Shown: positions 1 to 9,084 of the stretch, in pieces
Layout: each line of letters opens with the position of its first letter
Numbering within the stretch: position 1 is the stretch's first letter
Assembly: GCA_029204045.2 (NCBI GenBank)
Contig: CM055074.1
Location: forward strand, 13,810,664-13,874,663
Origin: Tillandsia leiboldiana
Lineage: Eukaryota; Streptophyta; Magnoliopsida; Poales; Bromeliaceae
Length of the DNA stretch: 64,000 bases
Reading direction: 5' to 3'
Position numbers and translations under genes: made by a program
Notes under the pieces: model-generated
The model's database searches: none
What the model was told of the DNA's origin: nothing
What the model saw: the letters and a program-made list of their open reading frames with translations, nothing else

Positions 1-1488
1 CCCGTCGCAACAGATAGTAATAAAGGGATACTCATGCGAAAATGGGTTAGTTGAAAACCATTAGCACATCTACTTTACTCTTACATAAAACATGATGAGA
101 CCTCACTTTGACAAGGACGCACGATAAGGGTACCCACCTTCCGACTTTCGAAAAGTCGCACCGATCAGTGTCCCGATCGCAAATATGCCTCAAGCAACCA
201 TACCGTTGTTCGGAGAGGACAATCCGCCCATCCAGTCTACAACCGCGACATTCGTCCATCCCGAGGTCCACGTCATCCACACTATCCCTTAATGTGATAA
301 ACATGACAATAACGAATTATGCACAAAAGGGTTCTAAGGGTGTACCCACCTTCAATCGCGTCAACCGAAACACCTGAAATCGTCCCGCGCCTTCGTACGA
401 TTCCCGGACCTAAAAAGAGTCCCCCGAAAGAAACAAGGTAAGACTAGACTTGCCCATGAAGAACCGAGGTTCCGAACACGTAAAAGTAAGGTGGAAACCG
501 AGCGGCGACGGTGGTGGCGGCGGCGGCCCCGTGCGATACCAGCCCGCGCGGCGCCACGAACGGCACGGCCCCGCGCGACACCAACTCGCGCGGGCGCCAC
601 CTGCAGTGCGGCCCCGCGCGTTACCAACCCGCGCGGGCACCGCAAGAGGCGCGGCCCGCGCGGCACCAAACCGCACGGGCGCCGCCTGTGGTGCGGCCCC
701 GCGTGGCACCAGCCTGCGCGGTGCCGCCTGCAGTGCGGCCCTGCGCGGTACCAGCCCGCGCGGCGCCGCAAGCGGCGCGGCCATTGCGGGACCAACCCGC
801 GCGGGCGCGCAGTGCGGGCCGCATCTCCCAGCGGCGGCGGCGCGTCCGTACAACGCGGCGGCGGCGCTCTAGGGCATCGTGGCGGCGGTGCGACGAACGG
901 CACAAGCGACTCGGACCAAAAAGCGGCGGAACTCAAAACCAAAATCAACGAAAAACACACGAATAAACGCCGCTTACCTTGATCTAACGGGGAAGACGAT
1001 CCATTCTCGTTCCTCGCGATGGTGAGGATCCGGATCCGGATCCGCTCCCCGGATCCGGCTTTCGGCGCGTTGATCGAGGAAGATGGGAAATCCGCTGTAT
1101 TTTTCTCTCTTTTCTCTGCGATTAGGGTTTCTATTTTCTTGAAAAATAATAATTAAATATTTATTTCCCTCTTGTACGTACAAAATAAAACCCTTAATCG
1201 GCAGATATAACAGAAAGATTCCCATCTCCTTGAAAAGCGTGCCGATCACGCGGCACGGATTCCGGTGCACCCCAAAGTACCGGAACCTTCAAAATCCCAT
1301 TCCGGGAGATCCGCAAATCGGATTCCAGATCTGATCGCTTTGCCGTTCCCCATTTTTCGAGCTCTAACACCGAAAAAATACCCGCGCACCCCGACGCTAT
1401 ACCCAAGAAAACCCGCTAATTAATCCCTTAAACAACTAATTTAATCAAAAGTGATTAAAAGATACACAAGACAGTTCGTGATATTACA
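1..1488 (-). repeat. Gy1 3' LTR, partial (gypsy chromovirus)
   Basis: This stretch repeats directly at 6820-7791 and continues at 19193-19697, which defines the LTR pair of a minus-strand element. On the minus strand the LTR starts TGTAATATCACG at 1488, just after a purine-rich tract. The outer end lies about 966 bp left of the window, judged from the full right copy (about 2.44 kb). It contains a GC-rich minisatellite and a short ggatccggatcc palindrome cluster near 1026-1058. No gene lies in it; the long overlapping open frames here are a composition effect. Confidence 0.9.
500..870. repeat. GC-rich 42-bp degenerate minisatellite in Gy1 3' LTR
   Basis: Degenerate repeats built of GCGCGG and GGCGCC blocks. 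The period of about 42 bp shows as a 14-residue periodicity in translations of several frames. Because 42 is a multiple of three and stop codons are rare in this composition, nearly all six frames stay open. It matches 7315-7665 in the other Gy1 LTR and, inverted, 20990-21510 in Gy2, so it is an LTR family trait. Confidence 0.8.
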
Positions 1489-1509
1489 TCACACACCCCT
1501 GAAAAGAAG
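1489..1509 (-). other. Gy1 polypurine tract region
   Basis: On the minus strand this reads CTTTTCAGGGGTGTGTGA directly before the LTR start. This is the expected plus-strand primer position between the end of pol and the 3' LTR. The Gy2 counterpart at 20353-20373 is nearly identical. Confidence 0.75.
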
Positions 1510-1530
1510 TTTTGTCCTCGAAACTTAACC

Positions 1531-2139
1531 TCAACCTACGCTAAACAAGTAAGGAAAACACTCTCTCATCTTTGATTCTAACCCCCAAGTCTCCTCGCGC
1601 TCTTCATGATTACTCCATAGCACCTTCACATAGGGAAAAGTCCGGCTCCGTAACTTTTTGTCTTCACGTGGTAGGATTCGGACCGGTGTTTCGTCAAAAC
1701 TCAAGTCCTCTCGAAGCTCAATCGTAGAAGCATCGAGAACAAGCGACGGGTCAGGGACGTATATCCGAAGCATCGAGACATGAAATACGTTGTGCACGCG
1801 GTCGAGATTTGGTGGCAATGCTAAGCGATAAGCTACTGGGCCAACGCTCTCCAAGATCTCAAAAGGTCCAACGAACCGCGGGTTCAGTTTGCCTCTTAAA
1901 CCGAACCATTTAATCCCCTTGGATGGGGAAACCCGGAGCAATACGTGTTCCCCTACTTGAAACTCCAAGTCGCGTCGTCTTTGGTCTGCATAGCTTTTCT
2001 GCCGACTCTGGGCGGTCAATAACCGCTGCCTGATAAGGCGCACCTTTGTCTCGGTCTCCTCCACTAAGTCCGGGCCCAGAAACTTCCGCTCCCCCAAGTC
2101 ATCCCAACAGATAGGCGACCGACATCGACGCCCATACAA
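1531..2139 (-). pseudogene. Gy1 integrase C-terminal domain with chromodomain-like tail
   Basis: Open frame of 202 codons ending in TGA at 1531-1533. It contains the integrase C-terminal GPY-type motif (PRFVGPFEILESVGPVAYRL), then a linker and a chromodomain-like tail (PVRILPREDKKL, YVKVLWSNHEEREETWGLE, MRECFPYLF). Chromovirus chromodomains are thought to steer integration toward heterochromatin, which fits this densely nested region. The Gy2 fragment at 19698-20331 and the Gy3 fragment at 53681-53900 carry the same tail, so all three belong to one clade. Confidence 0.92.
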
Positions 2140-2851
2140 CCTTCATACGGCGCCATCTGAATACTAGCCTGGTAACTGTTGTTGGAAGCGAATTCCACTA
2201 GGGGCAGATAGCGTGACCATCCTTCTCCCAAATCGAGCACGAAAGCTCGAAGCATATCTTCGAGGATCTGGATCACCCGTTCTGATTGTCCGTCGGTCTG
2301 GGGGTGAAAAGCGTGCTGAAGTGCAGTTTGGTTCCCAAAGCCCGCTGCAAACTCTGCCAAAAGTTTGACACGAACCGCGTGTCTCTATCCGAAGTAATCG
2401 ATGCCGGTACCCCGTGCAACCTCACCACCTCATTGATGTAGACTTGCGCCAAACGGTCTCGGGCCCACGTCGTATGAATGGGTAGGAAATGGGCCGACTT
2501 TGTCAATCGATCTATTATGACCCAGACCGCATCATGTCCTTGCTGTGATCGTGGAAATCTGGTGATGAAATCTATGGTGATTTGCTCCCATTTCCACGCT
2601 GGCACGGGTAGAGGTTGCAGCTTCCCCGCCGGGCACTGATGTTCGGCTTTTACTTGTTGACAAGTCAAACAGTGCGCCACAAACCGCGTTACGTCACCCT
2701 TCATTTTAGGCCACCAAAAAGTCTGCTTAAGGTCCCTGTACATCTTCGTACCACCGGGATGCGCCGCGTAAGGAGCACAATGCGCCTCTGATAATATCTC
2801 TTCCTTCAGATCAGGTAGATCGGGCACACAAATGCGTCCTCGGAACCGCAT
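2064..2851 (-). pseudogene. Gy1 integrase zinc finger and catalytic core
   Basis: The segment begins with the HHCC zinc finger (AHCAPYAAHPG then CLTCQQVKAEH). The core follows: first Asp in WEQITIDFI, second Asp in ITSDRDTRF, Glu in GQSERVIQILEDMLR. All three catalytic acidic residues are therefore present, but the Glu lies in a different frame (2064-2360) from the two Asp (2273-2851), so there is a frameshift near 2300. The protein ends with NSYQASIQMAPYEG; the Gy2 counterpart of this point is exactly where Gy1 itself inserted into Gy2. Integrase would insert the cDNA into chromosomes. Confidence 0.9.
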
Positions 2852-3057
2852 TGCACCGTAAGCACCGACCGAAAAGTCGCCCTCCCTGTCCGAAAAATCC
2901 TGTCCCGAACAAGCTGTAGTTAATCGTCCGTCTTCTGACCTTCCAAGATTTTCTCAAACAAGGTAGGCTTGACCACCAGGGACAAAAGTCGCGAAACAGC
3001 ACCTGCCGGCACAATCTCCAACCTCAACCGTGAGAAATCCGCGATTAAATGGTCTTG

Positions 3058-4156
3058 CTAAGTGATAGCATTCACTGGTAACCCTTCTGTCTGATCCTTC
3101 CTGCTCAAGGCATCGGCAACTACGTTTGCCTTCCCGGGGTGGTATTGAATGGACAAAGCGTAGTCCTTCAACAACTCCAACCAGTGTCTTTGCCGTAGGT
3201 TCAATTCCTTCTGTGTGAAAATGTATTTAAGGCTCCGGTGATCAGAAAACACGTTGCAATGAGCTCCGTAAAGGTAGTGCCTCCAGAGTTTTTAAAGCGA
3301 AAATGACCGCTGCGAGTTCCAAGTCGTGAGTAGGGTAATTTCGCTCATAATCCTTGAGTTGTCTTGATGCGTAGGCTATGACTTTTCCCTGTTGCACCAG
3401 CACACTTCCAAGACCGCTCCGTGATGCATCACCATAAACCTCGAAGTCCTCACCGGGTGTCGGTAATGTAAGCACGGGTGCCCGTGTTAGCCTGTCCTTG
3501 AGTTTCTCGAAGCTCTCCTGGCATTGAGTCGTCCACACAAATCTCTCCCCTTTCCGGGTTAAACGATTCAGAGGGGTGGCAACTTTTGAGAAACCTTCCA
3601 CGAAGCGCCTATAGTATCCTGCCAATCCCAAGAAGCTGCGGATTTTCTTTACTGTAGTCGGTCGGGGCCAGTTAGCTACTGACTCCACCTTCTTAGGATC
3701 CACCGCAATTCCCGTTGCTGAGACTATGTGTCCGAAGAAGTCCACTTCACGAAGCCAGATCTCACGCTTCTTGAGCTTAGCAAACAATTTCTGGTCCCTT
3801 AGAGTCTGAAGAATTACTCGCAGATGCTCCTTATGTTCCTCATCTGTTAGTGAGTAGACCAAAATGTCATCAAGAAAGTCCACTACAAATTGGTCCAAAA
3901 AGGGTTTGAATCTCCTATTCATCATATTCATGAACACCGCTGGGGCGTTCGTAAGTCCAAACGGCATAACCGTAAACTCGTAATGACCATATCGAGTTCG
4001 AAAGGCTGTTTTAGGTATATCCTCACCTCGAACTCTAAGCTGATGGTAGCCGGATTGCAAATCTATCTTCGAGAACACAGTCGCTCCTTGTAGTTGGTCG
4101 AACTGGTCATCAATCTGAGGCAAGGGGTACCTGTTTTTCACGGTAACCTTATTCAT
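3058..4156 (-). pseudogene. Gy1 reverse transcriptase and RNase H segment
   Basis: The best preserved part of Gy1 pol. It opens with NKVTVKNRYPLPQIDD, followed by the palm motif FSKIDLQSGYHQ and the catalytic FLDDIL, so both metal-binding aspartates are kept. The tether motif FLGLAGYYRRFVEGF and the RNase H start YGDASRSGLG follow. Near 3280 the frame breaks: the 3242-4156 frame ends in an unrelated tail while the homologous DHRSLKYIFTQKELNLRQ continues in the next frame (3058-3252) through VVADALSRK. An insertion or deletion of one or two bases explains this. RT copies the element RNA into cDNA and RNase H removes the RNA template. Confidence 0.93.
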
Positions 4157-4923
4157 CTCCCGATAGTCAATGCACAGATGTAAACTCCCGTCCTATTTCC
4201 GCACGAAGAGAACGGGTGCGCCCCCTAGGCGACACACTTGGCCTGATGAACCCCTTATCCAAAAGATCTTCTAGTTGTGCCTTGAGCTCCCTAAATTCTG
4301 CGAAAGCCATTTCGTACGGTGCCTTTGTGATAGGTTGCGTGCCCTGAAGAAGTTCGGTAGGGAAAATGATCTCTCGCTCGGGAGGGCATCCCGGACAGTT
4401 CGGTCGGAAAACGTCTGAAAAATCCCTTACGATAGAGATATCCGAGAGCAGTGCCGAGGGTCGAGTCACTAAGTCTACCGAGGCCATGTATGCTACACAT
4501 CCACCCTCCATCAGTTTCTTAGCCCGCGACGCAAAAAAGAAAGACGAGAAAGGAGTACTCCTATATGCTAAACCTACGGGTTCCGAGATGCCAGGTTCCT
4601 GAGGATGCACCTGGCACTTCCCGCAAACGATTACCGCCTGGTGCTTGGTAAGCCAAACCCACCCGAGTACTACGTCGGAATCCCCTAGCGGGATTTATGC
4701 CAGTTCCAGGGGTATAAAGGCATGCCCAACCTTACCGGGCAGGAAGGAACAAAGCTTCCTGCCACGAAGGGTGGCCCAGGGCCTGAACGGGCCCACTACT
4801 ACGAAGGGTGTCACCTCTAGAAACTATGGGTAAGGGTGAAAGAAAAAAAGAGTGAGATGCTCCGGGGTGTCAAACACGGCCCTATCTCGAAAAAGAGAAC
4901 TAAGGGTTGGTTAATACTTGCTA

Positions 4924-5593
4924 CTACGTCTTTCGGGGCAGCCCATCTCGAGCTGAGCCGTCGCGTAAATCCTCCCGCGGGGCGGTGGCGGCGCCCATCT
5001 CCACGTGTCGTGATGCCGAAGGTACTGTTCCCGGGTTCTGGGGGCAGAATGAGCGGAAGTGTCCCGGCTTGCCACATCCGAAGCAATGGTTGTGCCTCCA
5101 GGAAGAATCGATCACCTGGTGTGCTCCTCCGCGGATGATGCAAGGCTTCTCCCCCGGTTTCGGTTCTCTTATCGGCGTACTCTCGGTCCCTTGCTTCGCC
5201 TTCGGACGCTGGCGCGGTCGGCGTCCATTGGGAAAGCCATCCCCTGGATGAATCTGGGTCCGTTTCTGTTCCCGGTTGCGCTCATGGTCCTGCTGCCGGG
5301 CGCGGGCGACGGCCAAATCCTGTTTCACCAAGGTGGCCCAGTCGACTACCACTCGATAAGTGGGCCATCCTGCTGTTGGCATTGCTTGAAAAGTGTCGCT
5401 CCGTAGACCATCCACGAGGAAACGGGCCGTGTAGGGCTCGTCCTTCACTGCAAAAGGGGACGCGGTCAGCCACGCCGGCGGTTTGCGTCAACAGGTACGT
5501 GTGTTCTGAGAGCGTTAACAGTTGCCCGGCCATGTCGTGCAACTGTTGTCGGAGTAGCCGGTTATCCGCAGCTGTCGAAGCCGTCGCATCCAT
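4924..5593 (-). pseudogene. gag: Gy1 gag remnant with one CCHC zinc knuckle
   Basis: Start is taken as the ATG at 5593 (MDATASTAADNRLLRQQLHD, a coiled N terminus). The frame then shifts near 5450-5470 into the one holding KDEPYTARFLVDGLRSDTF and the zinc knuckle CFGCGKPGHFRSFC. Only the last part of a Retrotrans_gag capsid domain is visible; the usual long capsid region between the N terminus and ARFLVDGL is missing, so I infer an internal deletion. Gag would form the particle and bind RNA. This copy is broken. Confidence 0.8.
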
Positions 5594-5836
5594 TTCTGCG
5601 CCGTTGATTGAAGACCAAGTTCGGGCTATTATCTTGAATACAAAGAAACCAAGTCAACCCTAGACCTAACTGGTCTAACACCATGACCTGCGAACAAACC
5701 GGAACTCTATCCCCTTTCCCCCAAACACACTCGCGCTCTACGCACCTATTCCTTGACTATCTCGTTGGTCGGTTGCTAGTGGTGATGTACTTCTGTGGAT
5801 GTTGGTCACCGACTACCGTGGTTAAAGTTATTTTTT

Positions 5837-5846
5837 TCTGATACCA
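5837..5846 (-). other. Gy1 primer-binding site
   Basis: The minus strand reads TGGTATCAGA a few bases inside the 5' LTR end. This matches the 3' end of plant initiator Met-tRNA, the usual primer of Tekay elements. Bases after CAGA are altered to A-rich sequence, so the site is decayed. The stretch 5594-5836 between gag and this site holds no recognisable gene and is the element leader. Confidence 0.75.
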
Positions 5847-7314
5847 TAAAATCTGTCACGTCCCGGGGGTTTAAAATAAGCGAAAAACATGTACATTTTT
5901 TTTTTTTTTTATATATAAGTACCCCCGCCGGGCACGTGCGCAGATCCGCCACATATACAAATTCACCCCGCAAACGGACGGAGTCTCCTTTGTATATGCA
6001 CGGCGTCGCAAGCATAAATCGTACTTTAACCACACTAGCCAAGAAGTTACATTGAGGGAATGATATCATCATGTGCAATAACCAAGCCGGCCACCCACAT
6101 TTTGAAAGGATAAATCCACGGGTTGTAAAACGGTGCCCACACGACACCTAAATTTTGTAAAACATTTTCGCAATCTTTTTACTTGATTTGAAAAGAGTGG
6201 CCGAAACAACAACCAGTAAGGGAAACGTTCATCCACGATAAAATACAGTTCAAACCCAACATCCACAACAATGTATCACACGCACATAAGCCAACTAACC
6301 AGAAGTAATAAAAAATGTAAGTAAAAGAAAATTCACCAGCCCCTAATCGGGCTAAGATCCTCGAGTCGCGACCTCATTGTCGTCCCGGACCCCACCCTTG
6401 ACCGAACCTGTCAGTGTGGGAAGTCAGTGACCAAAGATTAAGAGGTAAATGTAAAACATAAAAGATGCTAAAAGTACTGAAAGGAAAGCAAACCGATAAA
6501 CCAGAGCATCCAAAACTTCCCCTTATGAATCCACAATACCCCTGTAAGTCAAAACGGAACACCTGCCAGAAGGTCTAAAGACCTCCAGCGAACAGAGTCA
6601 CCTTGCTCTCACCTTGGATCTTTTAACCCCTCTACGGTACTTGTGCGGCACCTTAAGTAACCGTAAGGGGCCCCCACCAAGTCACCTTGTGGAGTACACG
6701 GGTCAACGTACCACCTCTCCGAAAAAGTACACCAATGCGGTGGCCAAACCGCTGGTGTGCGCGTAAGCAGCCGTGAGCATAAAAACCGAAGTCGGTGTGG
6801 GATATAGAGCATCGCGACACCCGTCGCAATAGATAGTAATAAAGGGATACTCATATGGAAAGGGGTTAGTTGAAAACTATTAGCACATCTACTTTACTCT
6901 TACATAGAACATGATGAGACCTCACTTTAACAAGGACGCACGATAAGGGTACCCACCTTCCGACTTTCGAAAAGTCGCACCGATCAGTGTCCCGATCGCA
7001 AATATGCCTCAAGCAACCATACCGTTGTTCAGAGAGGACAATCTGCCAATCCAGTCTACAACTGCGACATTCATCCATCCGGAGGTCCACGTCATCCACA
7101 CTATCCCTTAATGTGATAAACATAACAATAACGAATTATACACAAAAGGGTTCTAAGGGTGTACCCACCTTCAATCGCGTCAACCGAAACACCTGAAATC
7201 GTCCCGCGCCTTCGTACGATTCCCGGACCTAAAAGGACCCCCCAAAAAAACAAGGTAAGACTAGACTTGCCCATGAAGAACCGAGGTTCCGAACACGTAA
7301 AAGTAAGGCGGAAA

Positions 7315-7665
7315 CCGAGTGGCGGCGGCGGCGGCGGGGGCCCCGTGCGATACCAGCCCGCGCGGCGCCACAAACGGCACGGCCGCGCGCGGCACTAACC
7401 CGCGCGGGCGCCACCTGCGGTGCGGCCGCGCGCGTTACCAACCCGCGCGGGCGCCGCCTGCGGTGCGGCCCCGCGCGGCACCGCAAGGGGCGCGATCCAC
7501 GCGGCACCACCCGCACGGCGCCGCCTGCGGTGCGGCCCTGCGCGGTACCAGACCGCACGGCGCCGCAAGTGGCGCGGCCCGCGCGGCACCAACCCGCGCG
7601 TTCGTGCAGTGCGGGCGGCATCTCGCAGCGGCGACGGCGCGTCCGTACACCGTGGCGGCGGCGCT
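7315..7665. repeat. GC-rich 42-bp minisatellite in Gy1 5' LTR
   Basis: Second copy of the array at 500-870, with the same degenerate GCGCGG/GGCGCC units of about 42 bp. Long open frames in several phases are a by-product of the composition and period; no start context or domain supports a gene. Confidence 0.8.
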
Positions 7666-7786
7666 CTAGGGCATCGTGGCGGCGATGCGACGAACGGCAT
7701 AAGCGACTCGAACCAAAAAGCGGCGCAACTCAAAACCAAAAACAACGAAATACACACGAATAAACGCTGCTTACCTTGATCTAACG

Positions 7787-7791
7787 GGGAA
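7787..7791. other. Target-site duplication GGGAA (left of Sire-A)
   Basis: GGGAA directly precedes the Sire-A LTR and is repeated at 19188-19192 directly after it. Joining the flanks restores the Gy1 LTR sequence seen uninterrupted near 987-1000, which proves the insertion. Confidence 0.95.
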
Positions 7792-8016
7792 TGTTAAGGA
7801 TTTTGTTTTGGCGTATTTCGTGAAGTGGTTAAGTCTTGAAGATTGAAGTTGAAGAATTGTGGATCACATGCATCAATCTCAAGAAGAAAGAATTCAAAAG
7901 GATCAGGTATGTTTAACTAAATAATTTTGGTGATCCGAATACTTTCTTATAGTGTAGAAACACTTGGATGAATTTTTAATTGCATAAAAATAAAAAACTG
8001 TACATGTAATATGTTC

Positions 8017-8251
8017 AGGATCCGGATCTGGGCATTCCAGTCCGGACCCCGAACATAGTTTAGTTCATGCGGAATTTCAGTACGGACCTCCCCTGTTTCA
8101 GTCCGGACCCCGAACATTGATTCTGCAGATATCGCTTGAACAGTCCGGACTGCCCACATTACAGTCCGGACCCCGAACATGTTTTTCTGGAAAAATTTTG
8201 TTTAATGACGACAGTCCGGACCCTACTTATTCCAGTCCGGACCGTCGACCC
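8017..8251. repeat. TCCGGA palindrome array in Sire-A 5' LTR
   Basis: Seven intact TCCGGA palindromes and one mutated (TACGGA) within about 235 bp. Several sit in the longer unit CAGTCCGGACCCCGAACAT. The array lies just upstream of the TATA box at 8308, the position of a promoter-proximal enhancer. The same array occurs at 18155-18385 and, in reverse complement, in the Sire-N1 LTRs (33030-33260, 44195-44425). Confidence 0.85.
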
Positions 8252-8307
8252 AAAAATTCCATATAAGGTAGTTTTTGATGCTTATCTCTTTCCAAAGGTT
8301 TCTAACC

Positions 8308-8315
8308 TATAAATA
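8308..8315 (+). promoter_or_regulatory. Sire-A LTR TATA box
   Basis: TATAAATA, about 60 bp downstream of the palindrome array. The same element occurs at 18444-18451 in the 3' LTR and as CTATTTATA on the opposite strand in the Sire-N1 and Sire-N2 LTRs. Likely start of element transcription; the exact start is not visible. Confidence 0.7.
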
Positions 8316-8576
8316 AACCCTTTTATTCATCTTTTAGGGTGAAGAAGATTTAAGAATCCAAATATAAGAAAAATCCACATATAGAGAAGAAAGAAAATCA
8401 CGTTAAAATTTATGTTTCTTCATCTATATTGATCGATTTGATTCTAGTGTGTCCAAACTCCTATTTCCTGTAGAATCTAATTGAGGAATACTTAGATGGT
8501 GTTTTTTGATCTATCTTTGATCTAAGTATTCGGTGTATTTTTATCACCAACAATCAACGATTTTATCATAAATCGG

Positions 8577-8770
8577 CGCGTGGATTCGCGTGGCCTTGTG
8601 GATTCAAGGTGCTACCGCTCTCGTGGACTCGGAGCGAGGCGCGTTCGTGTGATCGAGGCGTGCCGCATTGGTGAAGACCGTGGATTCGGTTGGACGTCGT
8701 GGATTCGACGTTGGACTTTGTGGATTCGAAGTTGGACGCTAATCGTGGATTCGAGGCGCGTCGTGGAGCG
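8577..8770. repeat. GTGGATTCG-type repeat array in Sire-A LTR
   Basis: Six or more copies of (G)TGGATTC(G/A) spaced irregularly over about 190 bp, in the downstream half of the LTR after the likely transcription start. The reverse form CGAATCCAC recurs in the Sire-N LTRs (32633-32732, 34616-34712, 39597-39693, 43786-43882), so the array is conserved across the group. Confidence 0.8.
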
Positions 8771-9053
8771 AGCGGAGAAGATCAACTACGAGCGTATGGA
8801 AAAGGTTGAGTCATAGGTTTACGGTAAATCACCTTGTACGTGTTTTAATTCTAGTGGATTTCGCCGTGTTATCGGTCCCGTGGTTTTTTACTCCTGTGAC
8901 GGAGTTTTCCACGTAAATCTTGCGTACTTTATTTATTTTCCGCATTGGGTTATTTTTACGCAACGATTTGGTGTGTTTATTGTTTACACCTATTCACCCC
9001 CCCTCTAGGTGGTTTTTCCCCTATTCAGATCCATATAATCTATAACCCACAAG

Positions 9054-9064
9054 TGGTATCAGAG
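9054..9064 (+). other. Sire-A primer-binding site
   Basis: TGGTATCAGAG begins three bases after the LTR end. It matches the 3' end of plant initiator Met-tRNA and primes minus-strand DNA synthesis. Confidence 0.9.
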
Positions 9065-9084
9065 AGGGAATAGGGTTGTAAACA

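Larger units (their letters stand above)
1531..4840 (-). pseudogene. pol: Gy1 pol polyprotein, Tekay-type chromovirus, frameshifted
   Basis: Decayed Ty3/gypsy pol, read from 4840 down to 1531. In order I see a retropepsin remnant (VVLGWVWLTKHQAV, with an in-frame stop just before it), the RT connection, RT with FLDDIL, RNase H, an HHCC integrase zinc finger, the integrase core and a C-terminal chromodomain-like tail. The frame changes several times: near 4160 at the RT start, near 3280 in RNase H, near 2850 before integrase and near 2300 in the integrase core. The protease DSG start is not recognisable. The domain order with integrase last and the tail ending RECFPYLF place it with Tekay/Del chromoviruses. 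It would act in cytoplasmic particles and, as integrase, in the nucleus, but this copy cannot make a full product. Confidence 0.92.
5854..7791 (-). repeat. Gy1 5' LTR, first part (interrupted by Sire-A)
   Basis: Starts TGTCACGTCCCGGG, the reverse of the GGGGCGTGACA end typical of these LTRs. From 6820 on it repeats the sequence at window position 1. It runs to 7791, where Sire-A is inserted; the LTR resumes at 19193. It holds a T15 run at 5896-5910, which corresponds to the A36 run in the Gy2 LTR. Total reconstructed length is about 2.44 kb. Confidence 0.92.
7792..9051 (+). repeat. Sire-A 5' LTR
   Basis: 1260 bp, from TGTTAAGGATTTTG to TAACCCACA. It holds a TCCGGA palindrome array, a TATA box, a TGGATTCG-rich array and the conserved end block (CACCCCCCCTCTAGGTGG). 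It matches 17926-19187 throughout with scattered substitutions. Confidence 0.95.

Noticed and set aside
361..982. Several overlapping 90-200 codon open frames on both strands
   Set aside because: All lie in the 42-bp GC-rich LTR array, are open in most frames at once, and translate to low-complexity Ala/Arg/Pro repeats without a domain. The same holds for 7229-7779 and 20946-21687.
9054..9064. TGGTATCAGAG as part of a tRNA gene
   Set aside because: Only the 3' complement of initiator tRNA is present; this is the primer-binding site, as at 39164 and 59701.
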